From Rutpela maculata (Eukaryota > Arthropoda > Insecta > Coleoptera > Cerambycidae), in assembly GCA_936432065.2 (NCBI GenBank), contig OW386289.2, positions 12,087,077-12,151,076 of the forward strand: DNA of 64,000 bases, written 5' to 3'. A model generated the notes under the pieces. That model had not been told where the DNA came from. It did not search any database and saw only the letters and a list, made by a program, of their open reading frames with translations. Each line of letters begins with the position of its first letter. Positions within the stretch are counted from its first letter, which is position 1. This document shows, in pieces, positions 31,687-44,301 of the stretch. A program made the translations under genes and the position numbers.

Positions 31687-32908
31687 GTGGGTAGTTAGTA
31701 ACACTGATTGATATTTATAGATTAGGTATTTATATCTACCTACCTGTCTTTTTATTATTAAAAGGAGACTATTTTATATTTATTGTACAATTTCTTTATA
31801 TTAACAACATATGATCAATACTACTGTACCATATATGAAATATTGAACAATAATATTGATCCCCTAGATGTTTTTGATCACTACTGGTTTTGTATCTATT
31901 GATATAAGTTAAACTACTACATACACCCCGACCGGGACCGTCAGATCGTTGCAGTCGGCAGGCTTGCTACAGCCGAGCGCGCAAGAATATGACTTTGGCC
32001 CGTTAAAAAAAACATGAACATGAAAAATTTTTATCCTAGAAACTTTTTTCAACTATTGGCTTCAATTTGTACGCAGCATGTATATACAAATTTTCATAAA
32101 TAAATTTTTTTCTCGATTGTCTAAAATTACGCTACTGAAAATAACAAGTTTGAGTTTCCTATTATTTTTCCAACTTAAAAAAATAATAAATCAAGTTCAC
32201 GTGGGACGTTGTTCGAAGTGCTATTGTGTCTACTGTAATCTAAAAAAAAATAGCTTGATAGCACAAATATTTTCAGAGATATAGCGGTGGAGACGTTAAA
32301 AACATATTTCATTAAAAATCTATTTTTTTTTTGAGTTTTTCCGAAATAAAAAAGTTCTCGACCACCAAAAAATGTAAAAAATGATTTCGTGGGTACGATT
32401 ATCTTACTAAAGAATCCCACTAAGTCTGGTTTAGTTCTACGCCGGTTTTTCTCGAAAACTAAGTGACTTTACTTCCAGATTTTACTCTACTAACTTGCAT
32501 TCACAGCCGTGTTCACTGGGCGGTTCAGCCATCTGACGTCACAACTCGACTACATGGTTATCCCGAGCGTTTTTAAGCGCGCCGACTTTAATAATTTTTT
32601 TATACATGAAGGCGGCGTCAGTAAATTCTAATTTTTGGCATACTTACTATACTCACCAAGTTCTTTCAGAATATGTAATAATAAAAAATTGTTAAAAGAA
32701 CCTATACGCGCTGCAGCCAGCCGTTTCGGCTAGCGGGTTCCTATTAAGTGACGTCACGGCCGATACTCGCAAGGTGGTGTGGTCCATTTTTATGATTTTT
32801 TTAAGACGATTTATAGGTCTCACAAAATTCTAGTTTTTTGCACAGGGTCTTAAAATGATAAGTTCTTTCCGATAATCAAATTTAAAAAAAGTGCTAAATG
32901 AGCCCATT

Positions 32909-35174
32909 AAATCCACGTTTCTATGCTCATCTTAGTGAAAAAGAAAACTGGTGTTCTTTTAAGGACATAATTTTTTTAAAAGTGAATCATACGATATCTG
33001 ATATCAGAACTGTAAAATAAGTGTGTTTACAAAAATGTACACAAACTTCAACGATACCAGTTTTTCTTATTGCCCAGCAAGGATCAACGAGGAGGTATAA
33101 GCATATACCTTGCCAGGATAGGATGGTGAGAGTATCTATAACAATCACAACAATCATCAATCGGCTAGAGCAAATTTCAACCAATTATATTCAGTGGGAT
33201 TGGCCTATATTCTTGTTAGGAAATATGTATGACCATTTTGTGTGATGATACTAAAAGAAGCTGAATATCTTTATCTACTATACAACTGCTACTCGAAAAA
33301 TATATTATTTTTATGCAGAATTCTTGCTGTTACTTAAGATCAATTTGAAGTGTAATGTTTTACTATTGGAATACAAATTTTTCTTTGTGTAATATTCATC
33401 GTAATTTACAGTTCATCTTTTATTTGCAATTTGGCACCCTAATAAATTTTAGTTCACGACTAAAAATTTTACTAAACAATACAACAGAACTACTAATCCA
33501 TTGATATTAGTCCTAAAAGCGAAGAATGGAGGAAATAAATTATAATCTTTTGTCCTTTGGGGATTATTCGCGTCAGAGGGAAATTTTTAAGAAACGAGAG
33601 TTCCCAAGCTTCAACTTTAAAAACCATCCCTAATGCGCCCCTCCGTAGTTTCTCGGATTTTTGGTATAAATAAATGTACAAATAAATATACGGGGTGGCC
33701 AAATAAAAGAAAACAATAATTAATAAATACAGATGCCAAATAATGATGAAAGTTTTTTGTAAATGCTTTTAGAGATTTTTTAACTTATAGTTCGAAAACT
33801 AAAGTGGAATATTTTATCCAACACATTAAATAAAGTGCGTAGAATACTGTTATATAATTTGGGGCGTTGAATTTATGAACTCCCTATATATACAATGTTA
33901 GGAGAAGTTTACAAAAATATATATGATTCATGAGATCATCAGCCAACTCGATTTATCAAGTTCAGAAAGATGAGTCTTTTAAATAAGAAATACTAGAATT
34001 GTGATTATTTGTAAAATTACTTATTTAATATATGGTGGTTGTCTGATTACTTTTGTAAAATTCAACTCACAAAGGATAGTTCTGGGGGTCTGTAAAATAT
34101 TAAAGGAATAAAATTCTGGGTAAAAGTGTTATAATACCTAGTTTGAAATACCTTGAAATGGACGACTGTATTTTTTATTTTAATAAACATAAAAAAGAAC
34201 ATTCAAGCAAAACATTCAAGTTTCATAATAATTATTAAAAAAACTAAATATATTTAATTATTCCAGTATTACATTCATTCGAAAGTTGTAGATACACCTG
34301 TATCATAATATAACAAGAACTATCCTCTTCTTCGACTAAAATTAATTCAACCAAATCAACTTATTTTTGATACAAAATGAGTCACTATTTTCGTCATCTT
34401 CTCCGAAACATCCCGTATTTTAGTCAGAATTCTAATGCCATTGACATTTGTCAAATTTACATGTTATCGCACATTTTTGTACTACTTAGTTTAAGAGATA
34501 ATAATATATTTCTTTATCGAAGTTTATCCAGCGACCTGCAATTCTGAGACGAGAAAGTACACTACACAGAGCTTCCTCAATTACTTGTATTACTTCAGAA
34601 TTAAGGACAATAAAAATGATACTTTTCTGTACGAACAATTTCATAAAATACCTCTATAAATAAATATTGTTTTCATTTCTCATGTGCTTTATTTCTTGAA
34701 ACACTACCTACTTTCACTGGAAAAAATTTAAAAAAATTAATAAAACATATATTTATATACTAGCTAGGAGCTGGTGGCAATACGGGTATATGATTTCATT
34801 GTAATTAACAATAATATGGAATGAAGGTATTGATATAACAGATCTGCTGATTTTTTAAATAAATTAATTTCAAATTTGCAAAAAAAAACGCTCCTATATT
34901 ATTTTATTGTTTCAGCCATTGCTCTAAAGTTGTTCATGTATCAAAAATATAAATAAAAAAATAGTTGGCTGAAATCCATGACTTTTTTATTAAACTGATT
35001 GTTAATTGGCAAAGAAAAAGCGCAATTAAGTCATTTCATTGTACTCCGCATTGGGTTTAATTTGCTAAGTTTTTATATCCATAAGTAGAGAAAAACATTG
35101 GCTGACGTGTACGTTCTTGATTTTCAGAAATATTCCCAAAACTGTCAAAGTAATTTTTATTGTAAGTCTAATGT
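32909..35174. other. No gene recognised
   Basis: AT-rich DNA of low repeat content as far as I can see. A frame at 33021-33245 has no motif. This may be ordinary intergenic host DNA. Confidence 0.35.
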
Positions 35175-35176
35175 TA

Positions 35177-36673
35177 GTCCAGTCAATGAAAGAGTTGTAG
35201 GGAACATTTTGGAGGGGAGAATTTTTTTCTTTAGGAATGTGTTGGGGGTAGTCAGGAGGTAAACATACTAAAAGTCCCCGCACCTAGCCCCGCCGCTTCG
35301 GGGGGGAGGGGGGTGGAAAGGTTCCTTTTTTCGATTCTTCGCTTATAACTCGGAAACGATGCGTCGTATGGGAAAAGGTAATCTATGCAAAATTAAACGT
35401 AATTAAATTTCCCACAAGAATGTTTATATTCATTTTCTTCCTATTTGTTATATTTTACGAGATATTCGTCAGCGAAAATCGATAATTAATAAAAAAAAAT
35501 CAATTGTGTACCTTGAATATTTCTATCAAAGCGGTTTACCGTGGTCTGCTAATAAATCACAGTCACAAAACAATCTTTATTTTACGACACTCGACGTATT
35601 TACTAACGTAATATTTTGTCGAAGTCTAGACATTTCCTTAAATATACAGTGTGACTCACTTAAAATGAAGATACCCTTATAACTTTTTCATTTTGTTTCC
35701 GATTTGAATCAAATTTTACTCAAGTATAGAACAAATTAGGATCTACTTATGACCAGAAAATCATTCACCTGCTATAAAGGCAAAGCTACCTACGGTACCA
35801 AAATATGAGGAAAAAGATTAAAAATCATATTGATTTTTAATCTTACGAACGATGAATTTTACGTAGCCACCACAAATTGCGGAAACTGAGGACCCCCTTT
35901 GCCAGATGAACTTATGTATGAGATATCCCCCATCAACGATCAAATCAAATTTTGGTGTATGTACGTTTGTGGCGCCGATTGGATGCATTTTTTAGAATTT
36001 CTAACATTCAAAATGTTTTATTTTTTTCAGCATATTTTGGTACCGCAGGTGGCTTTGCCTTTATAGCAGGTGAATGATTTTCTGGTCATAAGTAGATCCT
36101 AATTTGTTCTATACTTGAGTAAAATTTGATTCAAATAAGAAACAAAATGAAAAAGTTATATGGGTATCTTCATTTTAAGTGAGTCACACTGTATATTTAA
36201 GGAAATGTCTAGACTTCGACAAAATATTACGTTAGTAAATACGTCGAGTGTTGTAAAATAAAGATTGTTTTGTAACTGCAATTTATTAGCAGACCACGGT
36301 AAACCGCTTTGATAGAAATATTCAAGGTACACAATTGATTTTTTTTTTTATTCATTATCGATTTTCGCTGGCAAATATCTCGTAAAATATAACACATAGG
36401 AAGAAAATGAATATAAACGTTCTTGTGGGAAATTTAATTGCGTTTAATTTTGCATAGATTACCTTTTCCCATATGACGCATCGTTTCCGAGTTATAAGCG
36501 AAGAATCGAAAAAAGGAACCTTTCCACCCCCCTCCCCCCTGAAGCGGCTGGGTTAGGGGCGGGGACTTTTAGTATGTTTACCTCCTGACTATCCCCAACA
36601 TATCCTTGAAGAGAAAAATTCTCCCCTACAAAATGTTCTCTACAATCCCCTTTTGGGCATTCATTGATTGGAC
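35177..36673. mobile_element. Complete 1.5-kb GTCCAGTCAATGA fold-back
   Basis: GTCCAGTCAATGA at 35177 mirrors TTCATTGATTGGAC ending at 36673, flanked by TA. The two arms (about 700 bp each) pair along nearly their whole length, for example GATCTACTTATGACCAG (35741) against CTGGTCATAAGTAGATC (36082). The centre is near 35910, with a few hundred unpaired bases or less. Each arm has the subterminal GTAAACATACTAAAAGTCCC word. No protein. Confidence 0.85.
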
Positions 36674-37069
36674 TATGTTTACAGCATCAGAAAGACGGAT
36701 TTAAGAAGAAAAATATATTTTTTTTAATAAATAATGTACGTTTACAACACAACATATTATGGGACACCTTGTATACACATACAAGCAAAGGAAGAATAAA
36801 ATAATTGTAAAAAACAGAATATTTCTTGGGACCATAGGATAAGACGGTTCTGATCAAAAGAACAGCCTCCTTTTTTTGTCGTCCTGTGTTATTTTACAAA
36901 CCTTTTATCGCCATCTGGCTCAATACAGAAATAGAGAATGCAAAAACAAAAAGAAGAGAAAACGTGTATTTCAGTTAATTCAAACACTAATTGTTCTTGC
37001 TCTGTGGGTTCTTTATTATTAATTTGATGATGTAGTTTTTATAAACAAAAAAATTATCTTCTTACGCTG
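36674..37069. other. SMYD-gene 3' region
   Basis: Downstream (minus strand) of the SMYD stop codon. An AATAAA reads on the minus strand at 37012-37017, about 55 bp after the stop, and would serve as a poly(A) signal. The rest is AT-rich without features. Confidence 0.35.
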
Positions 37070-37177
37070 TCATACCAGTATTTTCCATTTTTGTTTAATT
37101 ATGTCTGGCACGCTTACATCAAACTTTAGGATATTAGCGGCTTCTTCTAGATATTTTTCACTCTGTTGATACACCAC
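37070..37177 (-). CDS. SMYD-family gene, last exon
   Basis: The acceptor (T-rich, CTATTTTAG before 37177) opens a phase-0 frame beginning VVYQQSEKYLEEAANIL and continuing FDVSVPDIIKQKWKILV, with TGA at 37070-37072. An amphipathic helix ending shortly before the stop fits the C-terminal helical repeat of SMYD proteins. It joins the exon at 43757-43920, whose donor is also phase 0, across a 6.6-kb intron holding the hAT element. This exon was found by looking for the expected phase and motif; it is too short to show up as a long frame. Confidence 0.7.
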   Translation of the reverse strand: MVYQQSEKYLEEAANILKFDVSVPDIIKQKWKILV

Positions 37178-37898
37178 CTAAAATAGGAACAAATATTACA
37201 GATATCTACAATTTGACTCAGGGCCGGTTTTAAGCAGTTTTTATGGGGGGGTGCGAAATTGTTATAATGCCGAATGACTTCTTCTCCTTTGCTCCTATAT
37301 TTTTCTTATATATGAGTAAACACTAAACTAATCAATTAAACTTGTTAATTTGCTATGTCGGAAACTATTTGTGAAAACCGACTGAAAATATATACTCGGG
37401 GGATATTGAGGTCGCTGATTACAATTTTGAAAATTGGAAAATTCAAGATGACTGACCCAAAATGGTGACTATGAAGTGTAAAAATAAAATTTTCCGGCTT
37501 AAGTTTACATTTTTGAGAAAAATTATAAGAATGAAAAAGTGTTTAGAATGCCATTTTGCACCAAAATATACGATTTATGAGTTAACTCTTCTTCACCTCA
37601 ATTGGGGTTAACCTTAGTTTATTTAAATAAAGTAACAATTTTTTTAAATATTCGGGTAAATCACTCAAAATTTTTTTAGTAAAAATATTTTAAATAGATA
37701 TAGGTAATAAGATTAAATAGATACTGTTAATTAGTTCAAAGGGCATACACATTTTAAATACAACGCGCTTTCTTGATCCCAGGATTTGCATACGGTACCT
37801 TTTAGTACATTTCTGTGCAATAAAATCCCGTACACCTATTTTTCGCTGTATTACATCATCCTTTATTTATTTGCCAGTGTCAGTGTCATATTTTCGAA

Positions 37899-38165
37899 AT
37901 GCCGAAATTAACTGAACATGAAAAAATTCTAATTCTCTCTAAAATTGAAGAGGTATAGTCTGTCAGAGCAGTTGCTAAGCATTATCACTTGAATAAAAGT
38001 ACTGTTATGTGTGTGAAGAAAAGGTGAGAGGAGGAAGGTATCATAAAGAGAAAAGACAGTTCAGGCCGACCGAGAAGTTCAAATCTCGCTCAAGATGAAG
38101 CGCTCCTTGGCTATTTGAGGGAAAATCCGTTTCAAACAGCAGAAAATAAACACAAGAGAGTGACT
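37899..38165 (+). pseudogene. N-terminal Tc1-like transposase fragment
   Basis: ATG at 37899 gives MPKLTEHEKILILSKIEE, a stop, SVRAVAKHYHLNKSTV, a second stop, then GRPRSSNLAQDEALLGYL. This is the paired-like helix-turn-helix DNA-binding half of a Tc1-family transposase with the GRPR linker. The DDE catalytic half is absent, replaced by the sequence at about 38250-38510. Two in-frame stops (37953 region and 38023 region) make it dead. Confidence 0.75.
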
Positions 38166-38249
38166 ACTGTACTGTCTAGTCGGTGCAGCAAAAAAAATAC
38201 GTGCACTGTTCAACATGCGCAGACGGTACAAAATTTTATTGACAGTTAA

Positions 38250-38515
38250 ACCTTGTCAGCTCTAACCTCTTTTATTCTTTTATTCGATATTATTAATTAG
38301 ATATTAAATTTATTATTAAATTATTAAATTTACCATCAACTTAAGCTATTCGGAGGCGTCCAAGGCAGTGGCTACCCCAGTCTTACTGACTGAGTTTATA
38401 GGGTAGCCACGGAACGAAACGCAAACATATTTTCACCTTTTCCAACACCCCTAAATTGGTGACCCCGACGTGATCGTCGACATACTCCTCACCTGTACCC
38501 ATTCCTACATAAATG
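38250..38515 (+). repeat. Possible LTR end with primer-binding site
   Basis: A block ending in CCAACACCCCTA is followed by TTGGTGACCCCGACGTGAT (38455-38473). A TGGTGACCCCGACGTG sequence next to an LTR end is, from memory, a frequent primer-binding site of insect LTR retrotransposons. Only the fragment is present and no second LTR was found. Confidence 0.35.
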
Positions 38516-39464
38516 GACCATCACCTTAAGCACACGTGCAGAACAGCAATGCAGAAAACCGCTTTTTAATGTTTTGAGCTTTCAGAATCTGGCCTTATCT
38601 CGGACACAATTTTTTAACGTCAATTTTTACATTTTTCCAAATACCTTACTTATGACATTTCACAATCAATGTCACTTTTTTATAACCTATATGAAAAAAA
38701 AATCTAGATTCCAAAAAGACTGAGTCACATCATTTAATATTAGTAAAAACTGGATTACTTGATTTTTCAAGTGTACGGGATTTTATTGCACAGAAGTGTA
38801 CCTTAGTACCTCCTTAATATTAGTACCAAACTTTTCAACAAGAAGAGATTTATCTCAATAATTTGTTGAATACGTTATTTTACGATAATGAGGAACAAGA
38901 GGAGCAATATTTTCATTTATAAACAACTCAAATGAAATTGAAAAAAATTATTTTAAAGAATGGTGTTTAATTAAATTTATATTTTTATATATTTTTTAAG
39001 TAAACGATTTTTATAATTGTGTAGAAATAAATAATGAAGAAAAATTGTACTTAATTTTTTAACATTTTTTTCCTTGTAATATTAAAACACTTTTTACTTC
39101 TGTAATTTCCACGTAAAATGCACGTAAACAAAGTTTAAATTGTATACTAATATTTACTATTTTAAGACCATTATTTTAAATTTTAAAAATTGCATATTAA
39201 ATTTAAACAATAATAATTGCCTTAAAAAATATTAAATAATATATCGCATTTTTATACTTTATAGCCGCCAATCTTGAATTTTCCAATTTTCACTTCAAAA
39301 TCGTAATCAGCGACCTCGAAAACCCCCGAGTATACATTATCAGTCGGTTTTCTCAAATACTTTCCGAGATAGCAAATTAACAAAGGAGGAGGGTCGATTT
39401 GTGCGGTTTTTGCCAGAAAACATTTTTTTTAATGTCTACTAACAATAACACAGCCCCACAAAAA

Positions 39465-41105
39465 AAAAAAAAGTTCAAAGCAGCGAACCAGACCCATGTA
39501 TTCCTATGTATTTTCGATCGCTGAATCCGAATGCGGAGTCAAAAAAAATCGTACACCCCCAAAATCATTAGCTAGAACCAAAAAACACTCCTGAAATGAG
39601 GTAAAAAGAACATTAAGCTACGAGAATAGTTGTTACATCTTAATCAATCGAATTATACAATTAAACAGCAGCGTACATACAAAAGATATGAAACACACCC
39701 CCAGGGAGGGGCGAAAACTAGCCCCCATATATAAAAAAATCGATCCAAAACAGCAATGACTGCTGAAAAAGCTCAAAATGTCTAAGTTTTGTTAAACTGA
39801 TAAGAAACTTCATCAGGTCTGACGTAATCTTTATAAACTGCCCCTATAGAGTTGAGAACAACCACCCCCAAGATTAAGGTACACGAGAAAAACAAGAAAA
39901 AACGTAAAATGCAACAGGATTTCTATTTTCATGGATGCTATGATTGGCTGAAATTGCGTAGTACTCTAAAATAGAACTAGAAACTTACGTACCATCAACA
40001 TTCTACAGTGTCAACCCTCAGAGGTTGTGAAAACTACCCCCTTTGTAAGGTTTGACTATAAAAAGTTACAGTGACTTCTATAAAAATTCGAAACACCTGT
40101 GTTGTGTGGAAGAGAGAAGAAACTAGACTATGTTCGACGCTGTGCTTGAAAACCACCCCCACGGGATGGTTGAGAGACGCCACCCCTATACAAAAAACTA
40201 TGGAAATGAAACGAATAAGCAACAGTATAGCTTTTTCGTTACATCTTGAATTACGATAGTTTACATCCTTTCTGGGGGTGTTACTCAATAACATTTATAG
40301 TTTCAAACTATAAGTGTGCAACACGATTTTTGCCAATCATAGCATCCTTAAAAATGTAAATCAGGTTAGTTTCTTTCTGTTTTTCCAGCGTCCTACAGAT
40401 ATAGGTAGTATCTCGCAACCCCGTGGGGGTGGTTTTCAAGCACATCGTCGAACATAGTCTAGTTTCTTCTCTCTTCCACACAACGCAGGTGTTTCGAATT
40501 TTTATAGAAGTCATTGAAATTTCTTATAGTTAAATCTTACATAGGGGGTAGTTTTCACACCCTCTGAGGGTTGACAGTGTAGGATGTTGATGGTACGTAA
40601 GTTTCTGGTTCTATTTTAGAGTACTACGCAATTTCAGCCATAAATCCTGTTGGATTTTACGTCTTTTCTTGTTTTTCTCGTGTCCTTTGAACTTAAAAGT
40701 GGTTGTTCTCAACCCTATAGGAGCAGTTTATGAAGATTACGTCGGACCTGATGTAGTTTCTTAACACTTTAACAAAACTTAGACATTTCGAGCTTTTTCA
40801 GCAGTCAATGCTGTTTTGGATCGATTTTTTTATACGTGGGGGCTAGTTTTCGCCCCTCCCTGGGGTGTGTTTCATATCTATTGTACGTACGCTGCTGTTT
40901 AACCTTAATTTGTATAATTCGATTGATTAAGAAGTAACAACTATTCTCGTAGCTTAATCTTCTTTTATCCCATTTCAGGGGTGTTTTTTGGCTCTAGCTA
41001 ATGATTTTGGGGATGTACGATTTTTTTTGACCCCGGATTCGGATTCAGCGACAGAATATACATAGGGTCTGGTTCGCTGCTTTGAACTTTTTTTTTGTGG
41101 GGGGA
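39465..41105. repeat. Fold-back inside the hAT element
   Basis: AAGTTCAAAGCAGCGAACC (39470) mirrors GGTTCGCTGCTTTGAACTT (41069). GTTGTGTGGAAGAGAGAAG (40099) mirrors CTTCTCTCTTCCACACAAC (40467). The centre is near 40285. The two arms give near-identical small frames on opposite strands (40034-40294 and 40308-40514), which are not genes. AATGTCTACTRACAATAA bounds it on both sides (39433, 41277), so the pairing continues outward into the hAT element. Confidence 0.8.
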
Positions 41106-41739
41106 AAAAGGGAAAAAATGATAAATGAGAGCGGATAAGTTAAAAGGGAGTTAGTGTGGTAGTGTTGTATTTTATCAAGCAAATATAAGTTTGAAAGCGA
41201 TATCTCTATATTGAGGGGGGCTAGGGGGTGGGGGATCGTCCGTTTAGGGTAAAATCGACTTATTATTGTCAGTAGACATTAAAAAAAAATGTTTTCTGAT
41301 TTTTTCATCCAAAAATAATTTGGGGTTAAAACCGCCCAAATCGACCCTCCTCCTTTACTTAATTTGTTTAGTGCTTGAAATTGCTAGTTTATTAATAGAA
41401 AAGTCCCAGCGGTCTGTTCTTTTCTTTTTACTAATGTTCCTTAGACCTCAATAAACAATTTGCAAGAAAAATTATTCCGATTGGTCCTTTACCAATTTTT
41501 AACTTTTTTATATTGACGCGACTAGATGATCATTTAATTTTTGGGATACAAAAAAAAATGTAAATCTGATTGAAGACTTTTGACGAATCGAAGTGTTCTG
41601 TTTACATATACATACACCGCTCAGGTCTAGAGGCTAGAACAAGTAGATTTGGCCACGCTGTTGTCAGCCAGGACAATTTAAGTCAAATACAAGACAGGGG
41701 ATGCTCGAAAAGTAATAATTACACAGGTCAACATTTACT

Positions 41740-42960
41740 TTGAAAAAATACACCGGACTCTACTTAGATACCCAGAGGTTTTTGGGGTCGCTGATTCCGA
41801 TGCCGAGGTCGGTTAAGCTCTATCACGTCAGGTTCAAGGTCATTTGAAGGTCAAACTAAGAAAAGGTGGTTGAAAAATCTGAAAAAATTCACACAGGTTT
41901 TTGGGGTAGCTGAGTCCGAATCCGATGTCGGTTGACCTCTATTACTTCATGTTCATGGTCGTTTGAAGGTTAAAGTCAGAATAGGAGGTGAAAAAAATTG
42001 GAAAAAATGTACACGAATGCTCACCTGCCTACTTATTGTCTGTCTACTGACAGTCTGTCTGTCTCCTTGTCAGTTTGTCTGACCCAAAAAACCATTAAAT
42101 TACTTTGATCCTGACATGACTGAGTTCCAAGTGAGTGAAGCCAACGCCCGTGATTCCAGCCGAACTTATATCCCTCTTCTGTCCCAATTCAATTGCTGTG
42201 GGCAAGCGCCATCTATCGAATACTCAAGGTACTCTCTACTTGCATGTTCGCTCTGCTTCTGCAACTATACCTAAAGGCCAGTCTTTGCGTTTCACAGGAT
42301 TTATGTGGTGAATATAAGCTCGTCAACTTTCACAGAAAAACATAAGTAGGTGATTGATTGAGTTAAATATATTTGCACTGAGATAGCAGAAGAATCTTCA
42401 TGTGCAGCTAAAGCTGGCTGACGAATGCCGACTTGAAATGACCTCAGAATGACCTTTAAATGACCCCTGGATGCCTTTTAAGGGTAAGCAAACACCGGAT
42501 TCGGACTCAGCGACCCCAAAAACCTATGTGTGAATTTTTTCAGATTTTTTTCAACCACCTTTTCTTAGTTTGACCTTCGAATGACCTTGAAACTGACGTG
42601 GTAGACGTCAACCGGCATCGGATGCAGACTCAGCGACCCAAAAAAACCTGTGATTAAATTTTTTCAGATTTTTTGACAGCTTCCCCTCTGTTTTTCCCAA
42701 ATTAACCTTCAAATGGCCTCCGGATGCCTTTTAAGGGTAAGCGAACACCGGATTCGGACTCAGCGACCCCAAAAACCTAAGTATGAATTTTTTCAGATTT
42801 TTTCACCACCTCTTTTTAGTTTGACCTTGAAATGACCTTGAATCTGACGTGATAGAGCTTAACCGACCTCGGCATCGGAATCAGCGACCCCAAAAACCCC
42901 TGAGTACCTAGGTAGAGTCCGGTGTATTTTTTCAAACTAAATGTTGACCTGTGTTATTTA
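41740..42960. repeat. Fold-back with tandem TCAGCGACC units
   Basis: AGGTCAACATTTACTTTGA (41745) mirrors TCAAACTAAATGTTGACCT (42932). Within the right half a unit containing CACCGGATTCGGACTCAGCG repeats with a period of about 253 bp (42480, 42733), each made of two diverged halves of about 125 bp. The loop (42000-42440) is less AT-rich and unrecognised. Confidence 0.65.
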
Positions 42961-43111
42961 TGGTATTGAGTTTTCATTGTTTTGAGTTTTTTTATGATTT
43001 TATGTACATAATTGCCAAATGCCAAAAGTGCCGAATGGTGACCGATTTGTCGAATCGGCTTCAAAGTTGAGAGGGGAGGGGGTGTGTGACCCGCCTCTAT
43101 ATCCGGCCCTG

Positions 43112-43756
43112 ATTTGACTCTCAGTTTTAAGAATTATCAGATGCATTTAGATCGAATATATGAATGGCCAAAAGCCAAATTGTAAAGGTGATTCCCTGTC
43201 AAATGTCGATATTTTTGCGACTTTGGGTGTTTCCTTTACCCATATTTCTCTACTTTTCAGACAGATTCTCCGAAAAATAGGCGCAAAAATGATCTTTATG
43301 AATTTATTCCAGCCACGTTCTCTCGAATCTCCTCATTTTTTGGCGAATTACATCAACTTCATAGTTTAAGAAAAGGCCGTGTGCCTAACAGGCAACCGCG
43401 ACAGATGGCATGATGCTGTGCTAAACAGCAATGAATTACAAAAATCTGAAAGGACGTAGTGCATAAGAAGGAGAAGATGGGAGCATTGTTTACTCTAAAG
43501 TTCTATAAACAGATTTTGAATTTCTTGTAGAGCAGGTGTTATTTATACCGTGCGTGTAATTTCCCATTAGGCATGTACATTCACATAGCGCGAGAGATCT
43601 GACAACACCGGCAGCCGTAAATTCGTCCGTCGGTGGAGCATCCCAGCTCTGTTATTTCATTTCGGCCAGCTGGCACACGCGATGTTGTAATTCTTACTCC
43701 CCATGCCTAGCCCGCGACTACACACACGGTATTATGGCCGAATACTCATAACTTAC
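43112..43756. other. Intron sequence of the SMYD gene
   Basis: Between the hAT element and exon 43757-43920. A palindromic-looking GC-richer stretch lies at 43590-43720. No exon was recognised on the minus strand, and phases already match across it. Confidence 0.4.
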
Positions 43757-43920
43757 CTGATTTGTTTTTTGGTCCCTTGATTGTATTTCTCTTGAGCATT
43801 CGTATAATTCATACAACAATAAGCCCCTCATTTTACATTGACCAGTTCTTAATTTTTCTAATAACGCCAAAATGTCTTCGCAAAACGACATTTTAATGTG
43901 TAATAATTCCACAGGAAGTT
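43757..43920 (-). CDS. SMYD-family gene, penultimate exon
   Basis: The acceptor TTTTTTTTAG precedes 43920, and the donor CAG|GTAAGT follows 43757. Entered in phase 1, it reads ELPVELLHIKMSFCEDIL, ALLEKLRTGQCKMRGLL and LYELYECSREIQSRD. Paired helices with LLEKLxxGxxxxRGLLLYELY are typical of the C-terminal TPR-like region of arthropod SMYD proteins. The phases (1 in, 0 out) fit both neighbours exactly, giving 271 codons with stop over the three exons. Confidence 0.8.
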
Positions 43921-44301
43921 CTAAAAAAAATTGTGAAGTTTTACTTCAGTGGGACAAAATTTCACAATCTATTATACTGGCATATTTTATACCTATTTGA
44001 GGTAATCAAATAGGAACATAGATATGCCATAAGCAAATAAAAAATAATGAAAAATTGACCATTTTTCGTATATATTACACCTTGAAACCTCTGGAAACAA
44101 TAGCTTGTGGGAGTAAATTTGTAATAATTAAGGCAGAAAAAAATGTTTAGACAGAAATTCGTTTCATGACAAGCCGAATTCAAATATCGAAAAAAAAATG
44201 TCCGTGTATGAGGAGTATTGGCTGGATAACCTGCTAAGAAAAACATATTTGCCATTAACTTTTACACATTGCGGTATACCATATCATATGATTGTACCTA
44301 C

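Larger units (their letters stand above)
30212..32908. mobile_element. Possible 2.7-kb TIR element with AATGGGCTCATTTA ends
   Basis: A 14-bp inverted terminus (30212 and 32908). Four TGACGTCA-like words lie in pairs near either end (30364, 30652, 32536, 32750), which supports the two ends belonging together. The interior has the CXC fragment (31277-31375) and a nested hAT MITE (31557-31686). No target duplication was found, so the boundaries are tentative. Confidence 0.4.
37808..38798. mobile_element. Tc1/mariner-like element
   Basis: Terminal inverted repeats of about 28 bp with one mismatch (containing TGTGCAATAAAATCCCGT) are flanked by TA at 37806-37807 and 38799-38800. A decayed transposase start lies inside, followed by foreign LTR-like sequence. 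Confidence 0.8.
37380..39370. repeat. Inner fold-back split by a Tc1-like element
   Basis: ATATACTCGGGGGATATTGAGGTCGC-type sequence at 37388 mirrors GCGACCTCGAAAACCCCCGAG at 39310, and the TTGGAAAATTCAAGATG block (37434) mirrors 39270. The Tc1-like insertion (37808-38798) sits in its middle. Confidence 0.6.
37219..43111. mobile_element. 5.9-kb hAT-type element in the SMYD intron
   Basis: The ends are CAGGGCCGG (37219) and CCGGCCCTG (43111). ATTTGACT is duplicated exactly at 37211-37218 and 43112-43119. The 8-bp duplication and CAGGG termini indicate hAT. There is no transposase. Instead the interior is a composite of fold-backs (37380 against 39360; 39465-41105; 41740-42960), a Tc1-like element and an LTR-like fragment. 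Since the outer duplication is intact, the inner elements either arrived later or were carried in. Confidence 0.85.

Noticed and set aside
40034..40514. Pair of similar small proteins on opposite strands
   Set aside because: They are the two arms of one fold-back, with no family motif.
42480..42910. CRISPR-like regular repeats
   Set aside because: Only about two units of 253 bp, inside a eukaryotic transposon; no short repeat-spacer pattern.
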